DNA of 64,000 bases from NCBI GenBank assembly GCA_006383075.2, contig SMNH02000003.1, forward strand, positions 550,496-614,495, given 5' to 3'. Position 1 is the stretch's first letter. Each line of letters begins with the position of its first letter. The position numbers were made by a program, and so were the translations under genes. This DNA is from Kordia sp. TARA_039_SRF. Lineage in GTDB: Bacteria; Bacteroidota; Bacteroidia; Flavobacteriales; Flavobacteriaceae. The notes under the pieces are model-generated. The model was not told the DNA's origin. It was given only the letters and a program-made list of their open reading frames with translations, and ran no database searches. This document shows positions 31,135 to 40,811 of this stretch, in pieces.

Positions 31135-32640
31135 ATGGGATTTGATGCAGAATTTTTCAAACTGGCACTGTCGTTTGTCGTCATGGCGATTTACGGAATT
31201 GCGCTGATTTTGATTTTAATGTATAGCTTGGCACAGTTAAACTTGTTGATTAATTATCTACGAGCAAAAAAAGAAGAAGACAACGCGCCACGCTTCAATT
31301 TGAACAATCCCGATGAGGTTCCGTATGTGACCATTCAGCTTCCTGTGTACAATGAATTGTATGTAATGGAGCGCTTGTTGGACAATATTGCACTACTAGA
31401 ATACCCGAAAGATAAACTTGAAATTCAGGTGTTAGACGATTCTACGGATGAATCTGTCATTTCTACCGCCGAAAAAATTAAAGAACTTCAACAACTTGGC
31501 TTGGATATTTCACACATTCGCCGCAAAAATCGTGTAGGTTTTAAAGCTGGTGCACTCAAAGAAGGCTTAGAAGACGCCAAAGGTGAATTTATCGCAATTT
31601 TTGATGCCGATTTTCTACCGAAAAAAGACTGGCTTCAACAAACAATCCCATTTTTTAAAGATGAAAAAATTGGCGTCGTACAAACACGTTGGGGACATTT
31701 GAACCGCGATTATTCTTTACTTACCAAAATTCAAGCATTCGCGCTCGACGCACATTTTACGTTGGAACAAGTGGGTCGAAATTCCAAAGGGCATTTTATC
31801 AACTTTAACGGAACCGCTGGAGTTTGGCGAAAAACCTGCATTATTGATGCTGGAAATTGGGAAGGCGACACACTCACTGAAGATTTGGATTTGAGCTATC
31901 GCGCACAGTTGAAAAACTGGAAATTCAAATATTTGGAAGATGTAGAAACACCTGCCGAATTGCCTGTGGTGATTAGTGCTGCACGCTCACAACAATTCCG
32001 CTGGAATAAAGGCGGCGCAGAGAATTTCCGCAAAATGGTCAAACGTGTCATTCGCTCTAAAAATATATCGTTCAAAACCAAAGTGCATGGTATTTTGCAC
32101 TTACTAAACAGTACCATGTTTTTAAACGTATTAATCGTGGGAATTTTGAGTATTCCAATGTTATACATTAAAAATACCTACGGACATTTAGAAATTTATT
32201 TCACCGTTTCAAGCTTTTTTATCATCAGTACAATTATCTTTTTTATCTGCTTTTGGTTTCCATTTAAACGCGTGCAAGGTGGCGGATTTTTAAAATTTGT
32301 CGAATACATTCAGATGTTTTTCACCTTCTTTTCCGTCGCGATGGGATTTTCGGTACACAACTCAGTCGCTGTGTTGGAAGGTCACATGGGTAAACGCAGT
32401 GAATTTGTCCGTACGCCAAAATTCAACATTAAAAGTTTGAAGGATTCGTGGAAAAACAACAAATATATTCGCAAAAAAATATCAGCAAATACCGTTATTG
32501 AAGCCTTGTTAATGGTGTATTTTTTGTTTGGAATGTATAGCGCATATCCATTAAATGACTTCGGATTGTTTCCGTTTCACTTAATGTTATTCTTAGGTTT
32601 TGCCTTTGTCTTTTTTAATTCCATTCGCTCCAAAGTGTGA
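31135..32640 (+). CDS. Cellulose synthase-like family 2 glycosyltransferase
   Basis: VTIQLPVYNELYVMERLLD, LDDSTDES, AIFDADFLP, GTLTEDLDLSYRAQ-like (GDTLTEDLDLSYRA), QQFRWNKGG (QxxRW). Confidence 0.9.
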   Translation: MGFDAEFFKLALSFVVMAIYGIALILILMYSLAQLNLLINYLRAKKEEDNAPRFNLNNPDEVPYVTIQLPVYNELYVMERLLDNIALLEYPKDKLEIQVLDDSTDESVISTAEKIKELQQLGLDISHIRRKNRVGFKAGALKEGLEDAKGEFIAIFDADFLPKKDWLQQTIPFFKDEKIGVVQTRWGHLNRDYSLLTKIQAFALDAHFTLEQVGRNSKGHFINFNGTAGVWRKTCIIDAGNWEGDTLTEDLDLSYRAQLKNWKFKYLEDVETPAELPVVISAARSQQFRWNKGGAENFRKMVKRVIRSKNISFKTKVHGILHLLNSTMFLNVLIVGILSIPMLYIKNTYGHLEIYFTVSSFFIISTIIFFICFWFPFKRVQGGGFLKFVEYIQMFFTFFSVAMGFSVHNSVAVLEGHMGKRSEFVRTPKFNIKSLKDSWKNNKYIRKKISANTVIEALLMVYFLFGMYSAYPLNDFGLFPFHLMLFLGFAFVFFNSIRSKV

Positions 32641-34040
32641 TGCCAGCTGCCGCGAAATATCGTAGCGTTTCCATCGTATTGGTGCTGTTGAGCACTTTTG
32701 TCTATTATTATGTTGGCTATCCGCTCGTACGTACGGAAGTTACCTTGTTGATTTCCTTGCACGCGCTCGGTTTTGCGTGTTTTTTAGGATTGATCAAACT
32801 TGAGAAAAATAATTTCTTTTTCCTTGCGGGAATTGCCATTGTATTTCGATTGGTTTTTGTGGGAAGCATTCCGAATTTGTCGCAAGATTTTTACCGTTTT
32901 ATTTGGGACGGACGCATGTTGCTAGAAGGCTGGAATCCGTATTTGTACTTACCCAATAATTTGATGACTTCGGGAACTGCGCCAATCGCTGAAGCACAGG
33001 AATTGTGGCACGGTATGGGCGATTTGAGTGCGTCACATTACACTAACTATCCGCCAATCAATCAGTTGTGTTTTGCTATTGCAGGATTGCTCGCAGGCAA
33101 AAGTATCTTGGGTTCTGTAATTGTGTTGCGCTTGTTGATTATTCTCGCGGATATTGGCACGCTGTATTTTGGAAAAAAATTGTTGGCGCGACTCGGTTTG
33201 CCAGTGCATCATATTTGGTTGTACATGCTCAATCCGTTTATTATTATTGAGCTTACAGGAAATTTACATTTTGAAGGCGTGATGATTTTCTTCCTTGTTT
33301 GGAGTTTCTATTTGCTACACAAAGGTTCGTGGAAATTAGCGGCGATTGTCTTCGCGTTGTCCGTTTCTGTAAAGTTGATTCCGTTGATTTTTCTTCCGAT
33401 TTTGTTTCAATGGTTTACCAAGCACAAAGCTTCTGAAGTATCTAAAAAGACATTTACTACTATGCGGAAAGGCATCTTAAAACTTTTGGCTTTTTACGGA
33501 ATTGTCATTGCGACTATTGTATTGCTCTTTTTACCATTCGTATCGAAAGATTTTATAGCAAACTACCAAGAAACGGTCGGATTGTGGTTTCAAAATTTTG
33601 AGTTCAATGCTAGTTTTTACTACATCGCACGCTGGATTGGCTATGAAACCGTTGGCTGGAATTTGATTAAAGAAATTGGAAGTATCACACCAATTATCGT
33701 ATTTATTTTTGTGGCGTCAATTAGTCTTTTCAGAAATAATAACAACTTCCAAAAAACCATCACGGCGTGTTTGTTTGGGTTGTCTTTTTACTTTTTTACA
33801 ACCACGACCATGCATCCTTGGTATTTGGCTACGTTGTTGCTGCTAAGCATTTTTACACGCTACAGATTTCCTGTTGTTTGGTCTTTTGTAATTATGTTTA
33901 GTTATTCTGCGTATCAAAATGAAGGATATGTAGAAAATTTGGCTTTTGTTACGTTGGAGTATATACTCGTGTATTGGTTTTTAGCGTATGAATTGTTTTT
34001 CTATCCCACAGAAAAAAAGAAAATTCAAGTAACTTCGTAA
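32640..34040 (+). CDS. GT-C type membrane mannosyltransferase-like protein
   Basis: Multi-TM; DFYRFIWDGRMLLEGWNPYLYLP; TGATG overlap with upstream stop. Confidence 0.75.
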   Translation: MPAAAKYRSVSIVLVLLSTFVYYYVGYPLVRTEVTLLISLHALGFACFLGLIKLEKNNFFFLAGIAIVFRLVFVGSIPNLSQDFYRFIWDGRMLLEGWNPYLYLPNNLMTSGTAPIAEAQELWHGMGDLSASHYTNYPPINQLCFAIAGLLAGKSILGSVIVLRLLIILADIGTLYFGKKLLARLGLPVHHIWLYMLNPFIIIELTGNLHFEGVMIFFLVWSFYLLHKGSWKLAAIVFALSVSVKLIPLIFLPILFQWFTKHKASEVSKKTFTTMRKGILKLLAFYGIVIATIVLLFLPFVSKDFIANYQETVGLWFQNFEFNASFYYIARWIGYETVGWNLIKEIGSITPIIVFIFVASISLFRNNNNFQKTITACLFGLSFYFFTTTTMHPWYLATLLLLSIFTRYRFPVVWSFVIMFSYSAYQNEGYVENLAFVTLEYILVYWFLAYELFFYPTEKKKIQVTS

Positions 34041-34129
34041 TTCACACAAAATAGATTCCTTACCAAAGAAGGCTTTCTTTTCCACATTTTTCCGTATTTT
34101 TAAAGATATAACCCATGTATTTACTGATT

Positions 34130-34867
34130 ATGAAAACGTTACGCCTATTACCCATTGCCTTTTTATTCCTTTTTAGCAGTTCCTTATTAGCGCAAGTTAG
34201 TGGTTCGCCAAGAGAGTTTGAAACGACTACTGAAATGTACAATCAGATACGTAGAATGTTAAATACTAAAGAAAAAGTTCCATATGAAATTGATTGGGAT
34301 AATGTAAAAGGAAGTCCGTATTTGAATGAAAAATATAAATTGGCAAAGTTTTATATTGGAGACAAATCGTACGGAAATATTATGATGCGATTTAACACCT
34401 ATACAAGTGAAATTGAATTGCTACCAGAAGAAGGAGAAGAAATTGGCGCGTTGATGAAACTTGACGGTTCTAGAATTCTATTTGAAAATAAAACGCTAGC
34501 ATTATTCAATTACACCAATGAAGATGGCGAAGCTACAAAGGGATACTTTTTGGTGCTTAACAAGGCAGATAATATCAAGTTATTGCTCAGAAAAAAGTGT
34601 GTGTTTTCTCCAAATGAAAAAGCTTTAACGGCTAATCAGGCAGATAGAGCCGCTAAGTTTACGCAATACGATTATTTTTATATTGTAAAAGACGGTGAAT
34701 TTTTTGAGGTAAATCCTAAAAAGAAAGATGTTATGAAGGTCTTTCCTGATAAGAAAAACGAAATTAAAGCGTATATCAAGTCTGAAAGATTAAAACTTAA
34801 AAATCAACAAGATTTTGCCAAACTAGTAGATTATATTGCGAGTATTTCTACTGAGGAATCCAACTAA
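34130..34867 (+). CDS. Hypothetical secreted protein
   Basis: Signal peptide MKTLRLLPIAFLFLFSSSLLAQ; ATG at 34130. Confidence 0.7.
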   Translation: MKTLRLLPIAFLFLFSSSLLAQVSGSPREFETTTEMYNQIRRMLNTKEKVPYEIDWDNVKGSPYLNEKYKLAKFYIGDKSYGNIMMRFNTYTSEIELLPEEGEEIGALMKLDGSRILFENKTLALFNYTNEDGEATKGYFLVLNKADNIKLLLRKKCVFSPNEKALTANQADRAAKFTQYDYFYIVKDGEFFEVNPKKKDVMKVFPDKKNEIKAYIKSERLKLKNQQDFAKLVDYIASISTEESN

Positions 34868-34880
34868 TAGTCTGTTTTTT

Positions 34881-35546
34881 TTAAATTAATCCTAAATCTT
34901 TTGCGTTGGCAATAAGATGAATGGCATTATTCGCTTTGAAGTAAATTTTAAGCTTGCTCAATCGTTTTTCAATGGAACTCAAACTGTTGGGAGAAACACT
35001 TCGCGCTTTTAAGTCTTTCGCAATTTCATCTTGACTCAATCCTTTCGACAATAACTTCAACAATCCGATGTCATAATCGTCAATTTCCATATCATTTTTG
35101 GGACTCAACGCATTATTCACTTTTTGCGATAAGTGTTGTTCTCCATTGTATACTTTTTTGATGGCAGTAGTCAATTCTTGCAGACTTTTTCTGCCTTTGC
35201 ATACATACGCATCAATTCCGTGCTCGTTGACTAATCTGCGAACGCGTTGCAATTTATCTTCTACAGAATACACAATCACTTTTAAGTTGGGCTGTCTTGA
35301 TTTTAACTTTACAATCAATTCTTCCCCCGAGCTTAATTTTTGTTCTCTGTGGTCTTTCACAAAAGACAAATCGGTAATCAACAAATCGTATGGTTTTTGA
35401 TCTTTGAGTGCTTTTTTCGCTTTTAAATCTGCATCATCACAATATTGCGCGTGATGTATGGTGTCTATTTCCAATGTGGAAAGTACAGTTAGGACGCCTG
35501 TGTTGATATCGTCCATATCTTCGGCAATTAAAACTTTCGTAAACAT
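34881..35546 (-). CDS. Response regulator with C-terminal LuxR-like HTH
   Basis: KVLIAEDMDDINTGV, LLITDLSF, LLSKGLSQDEIAKDL...SLSSIEKRLSKLKIYF. Confidence 0.85.
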   Translation of the reverse strand: MFTKVLIAEDMDDINTGVLTVLSTLEIDTIHHAQYCDDADLKAKKALKDQKPYDLLITDLSFVKDHREQKLSSGEELIVKLKSRQPNLKVIVYSVEDKLQRVRRLVNEHGIDAYVCKGRKSLQELTTAIKKVYNGEQHLSQKVNNALSPKNDMEIDDYDIGLLKLLSKGLSQDEIAKDLKARSVSPNSLSSIEKRLSKLKIYFKANNAIHLIANAKDLGLI

Positions 35547-35557
35547 AAGCTATTCTA

Positions 35558-37576
35558 TCATACTGGTACATTAATACTAAACTTACAACCCTTGTCAAGT
35601 TCTGTATCAAAAGTAAGTTTTCCTTTAATGGCACGAATACGGTTTTCCGCATTTAGCAAACCATTTTTGGAAGTTTTGGTTGTAAAGCCTTTCCCATTAT
35701 CAATATATTGAATGAACAATTGCTTGTTTTGTTTTTCGATAGAAACCACTACTAGCGCGGCATTGCTGTGTTTTTTCATATTGGTTAAAAATTCCTGCAA
35801 CACACGATACACGGTGACTTTGATGTGAGATGAAATTCCTTTCCAGATATCAGTATCGTAACGTTTCAGCAACACGTTTACCTCATCAGATTGGTAACTT
35901 CGGAATAAATTATTGAGTTCTTCTGGAAATCTATGATCTGTTTCAACAGTTTGAATTTGTTTGGAAATATCGCGTGCCTGATTGTAAATGGTATCCAGTT
36001 TATCCAACACCGTTTCTTTTTCTGGATTGGCAGTTTCCAATTGCGTCATCAGTTCGTACAAATCGTTTGCCAATTCGTCGTGTACTTTAGAAGAAATCCG
36101 CGCTTCCGTAACATGTACTGTTTTTACTTTTTCTATTTTGTGACGTCGTTTGATGCGTTGGTAGATGAGGAAGGTGAGGACGATTAAAAGTATTAAAAAA
36201 AGCGATAATGATAAAAGTTGTGTCGTTCTTTCAGAAGTTTTTTTATCCGCTAAAAATCTAGCATTTTCTGCTTTTATTTTTTGTTGTTCTTCATCTTCGT
36301 AATTGAATCTATTATGAATATAAAAGTAGTCTAAATCTTCTTTTTTACTTTTTAATTTATCATCTAACACTAAAAATCTATTTAATTCTTCTGTATTCGT
36401 TGACACTGTTATTTTTAATCGCAGTACTTCGTGTATTGCTTTTTCCCTTTTACGTTTTTCTGCTGATTGTAATGCTTTATTGATATAAGCTAATGTTCTT
36501 TCTTCATCAACATCTTTATATAACACAGCTAATTTCAATAATGTAGAAAAAATTTCTTGATTTTTATCTTCTTGAACATAAAATTCGTACGAATCATTCA
36601 ATAAAGAATCTGACTGACTTGTGTAACCATTTTTAAGAAAAAGTGTATGTGCTAAATTAAATTGTGTTCGCTTGGCTTCCAGCAAATTATTAGTATAATA
36701 TTCAGTAGCTAGTTTGTAATAAGCAATTGCTTTTTCATACTTTTTTAAATCTCTTAATACATTTGCTTTCCCATTAAGTAGCATTCCTACGACATTTCTA
36801 TGAACTTTTTTGACAACTGTTGTATCGATTGACTCTTTGATATTTGCAGCATTATAAAAATTTTCACCTTGATTTTGTTGACTTTTACGAGAATTAATTA
36901 AAATATCAATCCCTTTATTTGCATAGTCATTAGCGGCTTTAATACGATTTAGTTCTCTTGAATCTGTAATTAATACTAAATATAGTCCGACAATAGATTT
37001 TAATTCTTTAGAATCTTCTAAATATTTGAGTCCTTTCGTTGCTGCTAATTCAGAAGCTCCAAAGTTTTCTGATTTTTTTAATACGTTGGCAATTTCTAAT
37101 AAGCTTTTTCCTGCTTGAATAGTATCACCAATTTTTAAATTAAGTTCATTAACTTCTGTGAAGTTTTTTACGGAGAGTTTTGTGCTATCCATTTGCTTAT
37201 ACAAGAATCCGAAAGATTTCCTAGCCTCAATTATTTTCAAAGTATCATTGATTCTTTCAGCCAATCCAAGAAACTTATCATTATAATATTTAGCTGAATC
37301 ATAACTAAGATTCTTTCTATGATATAGTCCAAGCCTGTAATAAGAAGCTATTTTACCATATTCAGATTTCTCTTCAATAGCTTGCTTCAGCATTTTTTGT
37401 GAAAAGAAAATAGCACTATCATATTGCTGCTTTTTCCATTTTTCAAATGCTAAAAGTTCATATTCATATACTTTCTTGGGTATTTTTCTCTTTTGCTCTT
37501 CTTTGGTTTTACAGCCAAAAAAAAGAAATAATAGAATCACAAATAAAAAGGAGGATGTAGCTGGTAGTAGTTTCAT
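35558..37576 (-). CDS. TPR-containing sensor histidine kinase (DegS/NarX type)
   Basis: N-terminal lipobox FFGCKTKE and TPR-like repeats, TM, KVHDELANDLYELM (His), DNGKGF, NAENRIRAIKGKL. Confidence 0.88.
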   Translation of the reverse strand: MKLLPATSSFLFVILLFLFFGCKTKEEQKRKIPKKVYEYELLAFEKWKKQQYDSAIFFSQKMLKQAIEEKSEYGKIASYYRLGLYHRKNLSYDSAKYYNDKFLGLAERINDTLKIIEARKSFGFLYKQMDSTKLSVKNFTEVNELNLKIGDTIQAGKSLLEIANVLKKSENFGASELAATKGLKYLEDSKELKSIVGLYLVLITDSRELNRIKAANDYANKGIDILINSRKSQQNQGENFYNAANIKESIDTTVVKKVHRNVVGMLLNGKANVLRDLKKYEKAIAYYKLATEYYTNNLLEAKRTQFNLAHTLFLKNGYTSQSDSLLNDSYEFYVQEDKNQEIFSTLLKLAVLYKDVDEERTLAYINKALQSAEKRKREKAIHEVLRLKITVSTNTEELNRFLVLDDKLKSKKEDLDYFYIHNRFNYEDEEQQKIKAENARFLADKKTSERTTQLLSLSLFLILLIVLTFLIYQRIKRRHKIEKVKTVHVTEARISSKVHDELANDLYELMTQLETANPEKETVLDKLDTIYNQARDISKQIQTVETDHRFPEELNNLFRSYQSDEVNVLLKRYDTDIWKGISSHIKVTVYRVLQEFLTNMKKHSNAALVVVSIEKQNKQLFIQYIDNGKGFTTKTSKNGLLNAENRIRAIKGKLTFDTELDKGCKFSINVPV

Positions 37577-37611
37577 CCTCCTAAAATAGTAAAAATATGA
37601 TTATAGGAATA

Positions 37612-37782
37612 CTAATTTCCTGTCGGTTTTTCATTTGACCCGTCATCGGATACTTCTCCCTCATCACCTTCCGTAGCTAGTTGTTCAAATTGTACTTCTT
37701 CTTCGGCAATTGAGGTTGGCGTACAAGAAAATAATGCGCAATTGAGGAAAACCGTAAGTATTATTAAGCTGAATTTTTTCAT
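37612..37782 (-). CDS. Small acidic lipoprotein (56 aa)
   Basis: MKKFSLIILTVFLNCALFSCTPTS signal/lipobox; same strand and 36 bp upstream of HK. Confidence 0.65.
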   Translation of the reverse strand: MKKFSLIILTVFLNCALFSCTPTSIAEEEVQFEQLATEGDEGEVSDDGSNEKPTGN

Positions 37783-37810
37783 TTTGTTAGTGTTTAAAAA
37801 TTGGACATAG

Positions 37811-37942
37811 GTGTTGCCGTCCGAGGAGTACTCAGCGTAGTCATTGTTCAGCAACACAGCGAAATAGAAATGGCGCCGATTTCTTGTGTTTTTGGGAAGT
37901 GAAGAGACAATCACATGCAGTTTGGCTACTTCCGGGAGCCAA
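37811..37942 (-). promoter_or_regulatory. Putative structured 5' leader of the lipoprotein-HK-RR operon
   Basis: Three inverted repeats: GTGTTGC/GCAACAC (37811-37817, 37851-37857), GAAAT-GGCGCC-ATTTC (37867-37883), TTGGCT/AGCCAA (37922-37942); about 48% G+C by hand count over 37801-37950. Confidence 0.4.
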
Positions 37943-38171
37943 CCCAAATGCTTCTTATCTCAAAAATGAACCGAGCTACATGCAGGAGATCAAATTGCTA
38001 TATCTCAGTGTTTAGAAATAATTTCTGTAACAAATAAACTGAGGTTTTGAATGAAAAAATGGAAAGTTTGGGGAAGTGTTTTGGAAAGTTTAGAGAAACT
38101 TTTTTCTCAGATTTCTACTACAATTTTTAAACGCTTTTAACAACGATAAAAGAAACCTAAAACGAGAAGTA

Positions 38172-38723
38172 ATGCATAGAGAGTTAGTGTTAAGTGCTTT
38201 TAAGAAAGCTAGAAAAGAAGTAAAAGAAGCCACAGGTGTCACGATGTCCACTACCGGACTTTCAAAGAAAATTTCCGATTACCTAATGGACCGATTCCAC
38301 TTCCAATACCATGAAAAAAGTCTGCGGAATAAGTACAATATGGCAGTAAAAGAAGAAACGGTAGAACTGAAAAGTTCTGTAGCAAATTATTTATGTCGCT
38401 ATCTTGGCTATGAAAATTATGCCAATTTTATTTTGGAAAAAGATAAAGAAGCAAATCCGATTGAAACTGCCAATGCCGAAGTAGTAGAAACAGGAAACAT
38501 AAAGAAAGAACCCACAATGGGAGAAAAACTGAAAATTATCATTCAGAAAAATAAAGTCACACTGATTTTCAGCGGATTGACCTTCATGATTTTTTTCGGA
38601 TTGTACGCTATGAATAAACAGCTGTTTTTAGAGTGTGAAGAGGTATATTGTGCAACAGAGCAGTTAGAAGCGAAGAAAAAATCTTTGAGAAGAATTCAGC
38701 AGACTAAGAAGTTATACGCATAG
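38172..38723 (+). CDS. Hypothetical protein with helical N-terminus and single TM
   Basis: MHRELVLSAFKKARKEVKEATGVTMSTTGLSKKISDYL..., TM VTLIFSGLTFMIFFGLYAM. Confidence 0.7.
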   Translation: MHRELVLSAFKKARKEVKEATGVTMSTTGLSKKISDYLMDRFHFQYHEKSLRNKYNMAVKEETVELKSSVANYLCRYLGYENYANFILEKDKEANPIETANAEVVETGNIKKEPTMGEKLKIIIQKNKVTLIFSGLTFMIFFGLYAMNKQLFLECEEVYCATEQLEAKKKSLRRIQQTKKLYA

Positions 38724-38742
38724 TTTCGAAATTCCCCAAAAC

Positions 38743-38769
38743 AAAAAAACCTCCCAAAATGAGAGGTTT
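38743..38769 (-). terminator. Terminator for the downstream minus-strand pseudouridine synthase
   Basis: AAACCTC...GAGGTTT with A-run on + strand (T-run on minus). Confidence 0.7.
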
Positions 38770-38793
38770 CGTATGCGATATGTTTTTGTAACG

Positions 38794-39654
38794 TTATAAA
38801 TGCTTCAAGTTAATTACTTCTTGAGCTGTGAGTTCTCGCCAGTGACTTCTTGGTAAGTCTTTTTTCGTCAATCCTGCGAAAACTACTCTGTCCAAACGTG
38901 AAACGGTATACGATAAATGCTCAAAAATAGCTTTCACCATTCCATTGCTTCCTGTACTTACTTTAATGCCTACTTCGCGTTTTGTAGCTCCGTGAATCCA
39001 CGAAATTTCATCAACTTCATGCTTTGTACCACGAATATTAATACCGTCTTTGATTTTGTTAAAGTCTGCCTGATTCAGATTTCTGTCTAGCTCTACATGA
39101 TAGATTTTACGAACTTTTTGATTCGGATCTGTTAATTTTCGCGCCAACTGTCCATCATTAGTAAACAATAACAATCCAGTTGTTTGTCGCTCCAAGCGTC
39201 CTACCGGAACTACTCTCGCTTTGGTTGCGCTAGCCACTAAATCCATCACTGTTTTTCTACCTTTTTCATCTTTAGTCGTTACCAAAAATCCTTTCGGTTT
39301 GTTCAACAAAATATACGTTGGTTTTTCAGGATTGATAATACGACCATCAAAACGAACTTCATCTGTTAATTGTACTTTATAACCCATTTCGGTCACAACC
39401 TTACCATTCACCGTCACACTTCCGATAGAAATATGCATGTCAGCTTCACGTCGTGAACAAATGCCTGAGTTCGAAATATATTTATTTAAGCGAATTTCGT
39501 TTGAATTGCTTTTAGAAGTCTGTTTTGGCGTTGTTTTTTTCTTGTAATTCGGCTTTTTTCCTTCAAAAGATTTCTTTCCTTGATACGGTTTTTTTCCTCC
39601 TTTATCATTTCCTTTTGACGAAACTTTACTTTTGCCTTGTCGTTCTTTTGCCAT
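38794..39654 (-). CDS. RsuA/RluB-type pseudouridine synthase
   Basis: S4 domain IRLNKYISNSGICSRREAD; VPVGRLERQTTGLLLFTNDG. Confidence 0.9.
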   Translation of the reverse strand: MAKERQGKSKVSSKGNDKGGKKPYQGKKSFEGKKPNYKKKTTPKQTSKSNSNEIRLNKYISNSGICSRREADMHISIGSVTVNGKVVTEMGYKVQLTDEVRFDGRIINPEKPTYILLNKPKGFLVTTKDEKGRKTVMDLVASATKARVVPVGRLERQTTGLLLFTNDGQLARKLTDPNQKVRKIYHVELDRNLNQADFNKIKDGINIRGTKHEVDEISWIHGATKREVGIKVSTGSNGMVKAIFEHLSYTVSRLDRVVFAGLTKKDLPRSHWRELTAQEVINLKHL

Positions 39655-39676
39655 TATATATGCTCTAAATTTTTTG

Positions 39677-39684
39677 CAAAGATA
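39677..39684 (-). promoter_or_regulatory. -7 box TATCTTTG
   Basis: CAAAGATA on +, 23 bp upstream of CDS start. Confidence 0.5.
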
Positions 39685-39765
39685 CTCTTTAATTATTCAC
39701 AAACGAATATCCGCTTGATTATTCGTTTATTGTTGTTGAAATTGATAATGCGCTCAAAATCAATT

Positions 39766-40728
39766 TTATAAATCATCGTTTATTTTAATCGTACTCTGAC
39801 GCTCTCTATTAACCGTTAGTTGTGTAACATCGGGACGCGAATAATGCCCAACTGCATCAAAGTTTTGACGCTCTTCCAACACACGATTGAAATCGAGTGT
39901 AGCAATAATTAATCCTTCTTTTTGTAAGACTGGTGGAATTAACCACTCACCATCCGGACTCGCCACACACGAGCCGCCATTTGCCAATTCATCTGGAACG
40001 TTTGCTAAAATTTCGTCTACATGTGGAATGTTTGTGGGAATGTCTGACTTCCGCATCAAACTAGACACTGAAATCACATACGAACGTGATTCGCGTGCAA
40101 TGAAACGGGTAATATCTTTCGTATTTACTTCACTTCCTGGCCAAACTGCAATGTGGACATTTTCGCCCATTCCGTACAAAGCTGCTCTTGGTAACGGCAT
40201 CCAGTTTTCCCAACAATTCAATCCACCAAGTGTAAAATCTTTTAATGGATGTACTTTCAAACCATTTCCATCACCACTCGCCCACGTTAATCGTTCTTCA
40301 TAGGTTGGCATGAGTTTTCGGTGCATGGATTTAATACTTCCTTCTTCATTTATATATGCCAACGAACAGTAAATACTATGTCCGCCACGGTCACTTGCAC
40401 GCTCTATCAAACCTAAATAGATGGCGATTTGATTTTCTTTTGCCAACGCACAAATTTCATCCAAATCTCTTTTTTCTACTTGCACGGCATTTTGCACATA
40501 ATGTCTATGAATTTCTTTTTGAAGTGTCGAATTAAACTCTGCACCATTCGTATTGGCAACCCAAAACGGATAACCTGGCAACAATGCTTCGCCAAAAACA
40601 ATCAGTTCACAGTTTTGCTGTGCAGCTTCTAAGATTTGTTGCTTTATTTTTTGAAGTGTTTTCCATTTGTCCAACCAAACTGGCGCTATTTGCGCGAGTG
40701 CAACTTTTAATTCGTGAGAAGAAGACAT
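39766..40728 (-). CDS. Nitrilase-type carbon-nitrogen hydrolase
   Basis: LIVFGEALLPGYPFW (Glu), HRKLMPTYEERLTW (Lys), GGLNCWENWMPLPR (Cys). Confidence 0.9.
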   Translation of the reverse strand: MSSSHELKVALAQIAPVWLDKWKTLQKIKQQILEAAQQNCELIVFGEALLPGYPFWVANTNGAEFNSTLQKEIHRHYVQNAVQVEKRDLDEICALAKENQIAIYLGLIERASDRGGHSIYCSLAYINEEGSIKSMHRKLMPTYEERLTWASGDGNGLKVHPLKDFTLGGLNCWENWMPLPRAALYGMGENVHIAVWPGSEVNTKDITRFIARESRSYVISVSSLMRKSDIPTNIPHVDEILANVPDELANGGSCVASPDGEWLIPPVLQKEGLIIATLDFNRVLEERQNFDAVGHYSRPDVTQLTVNRERQSTIKINDDL

Positions 40729-40811
40729 AGTTTTTTGTTTAATCGTTTATATGTTTCTGTCGAATAAAAATACGGAAACTTAAAGTGTGTTTGAAGTTTG
40801 ACATCTTCAAA

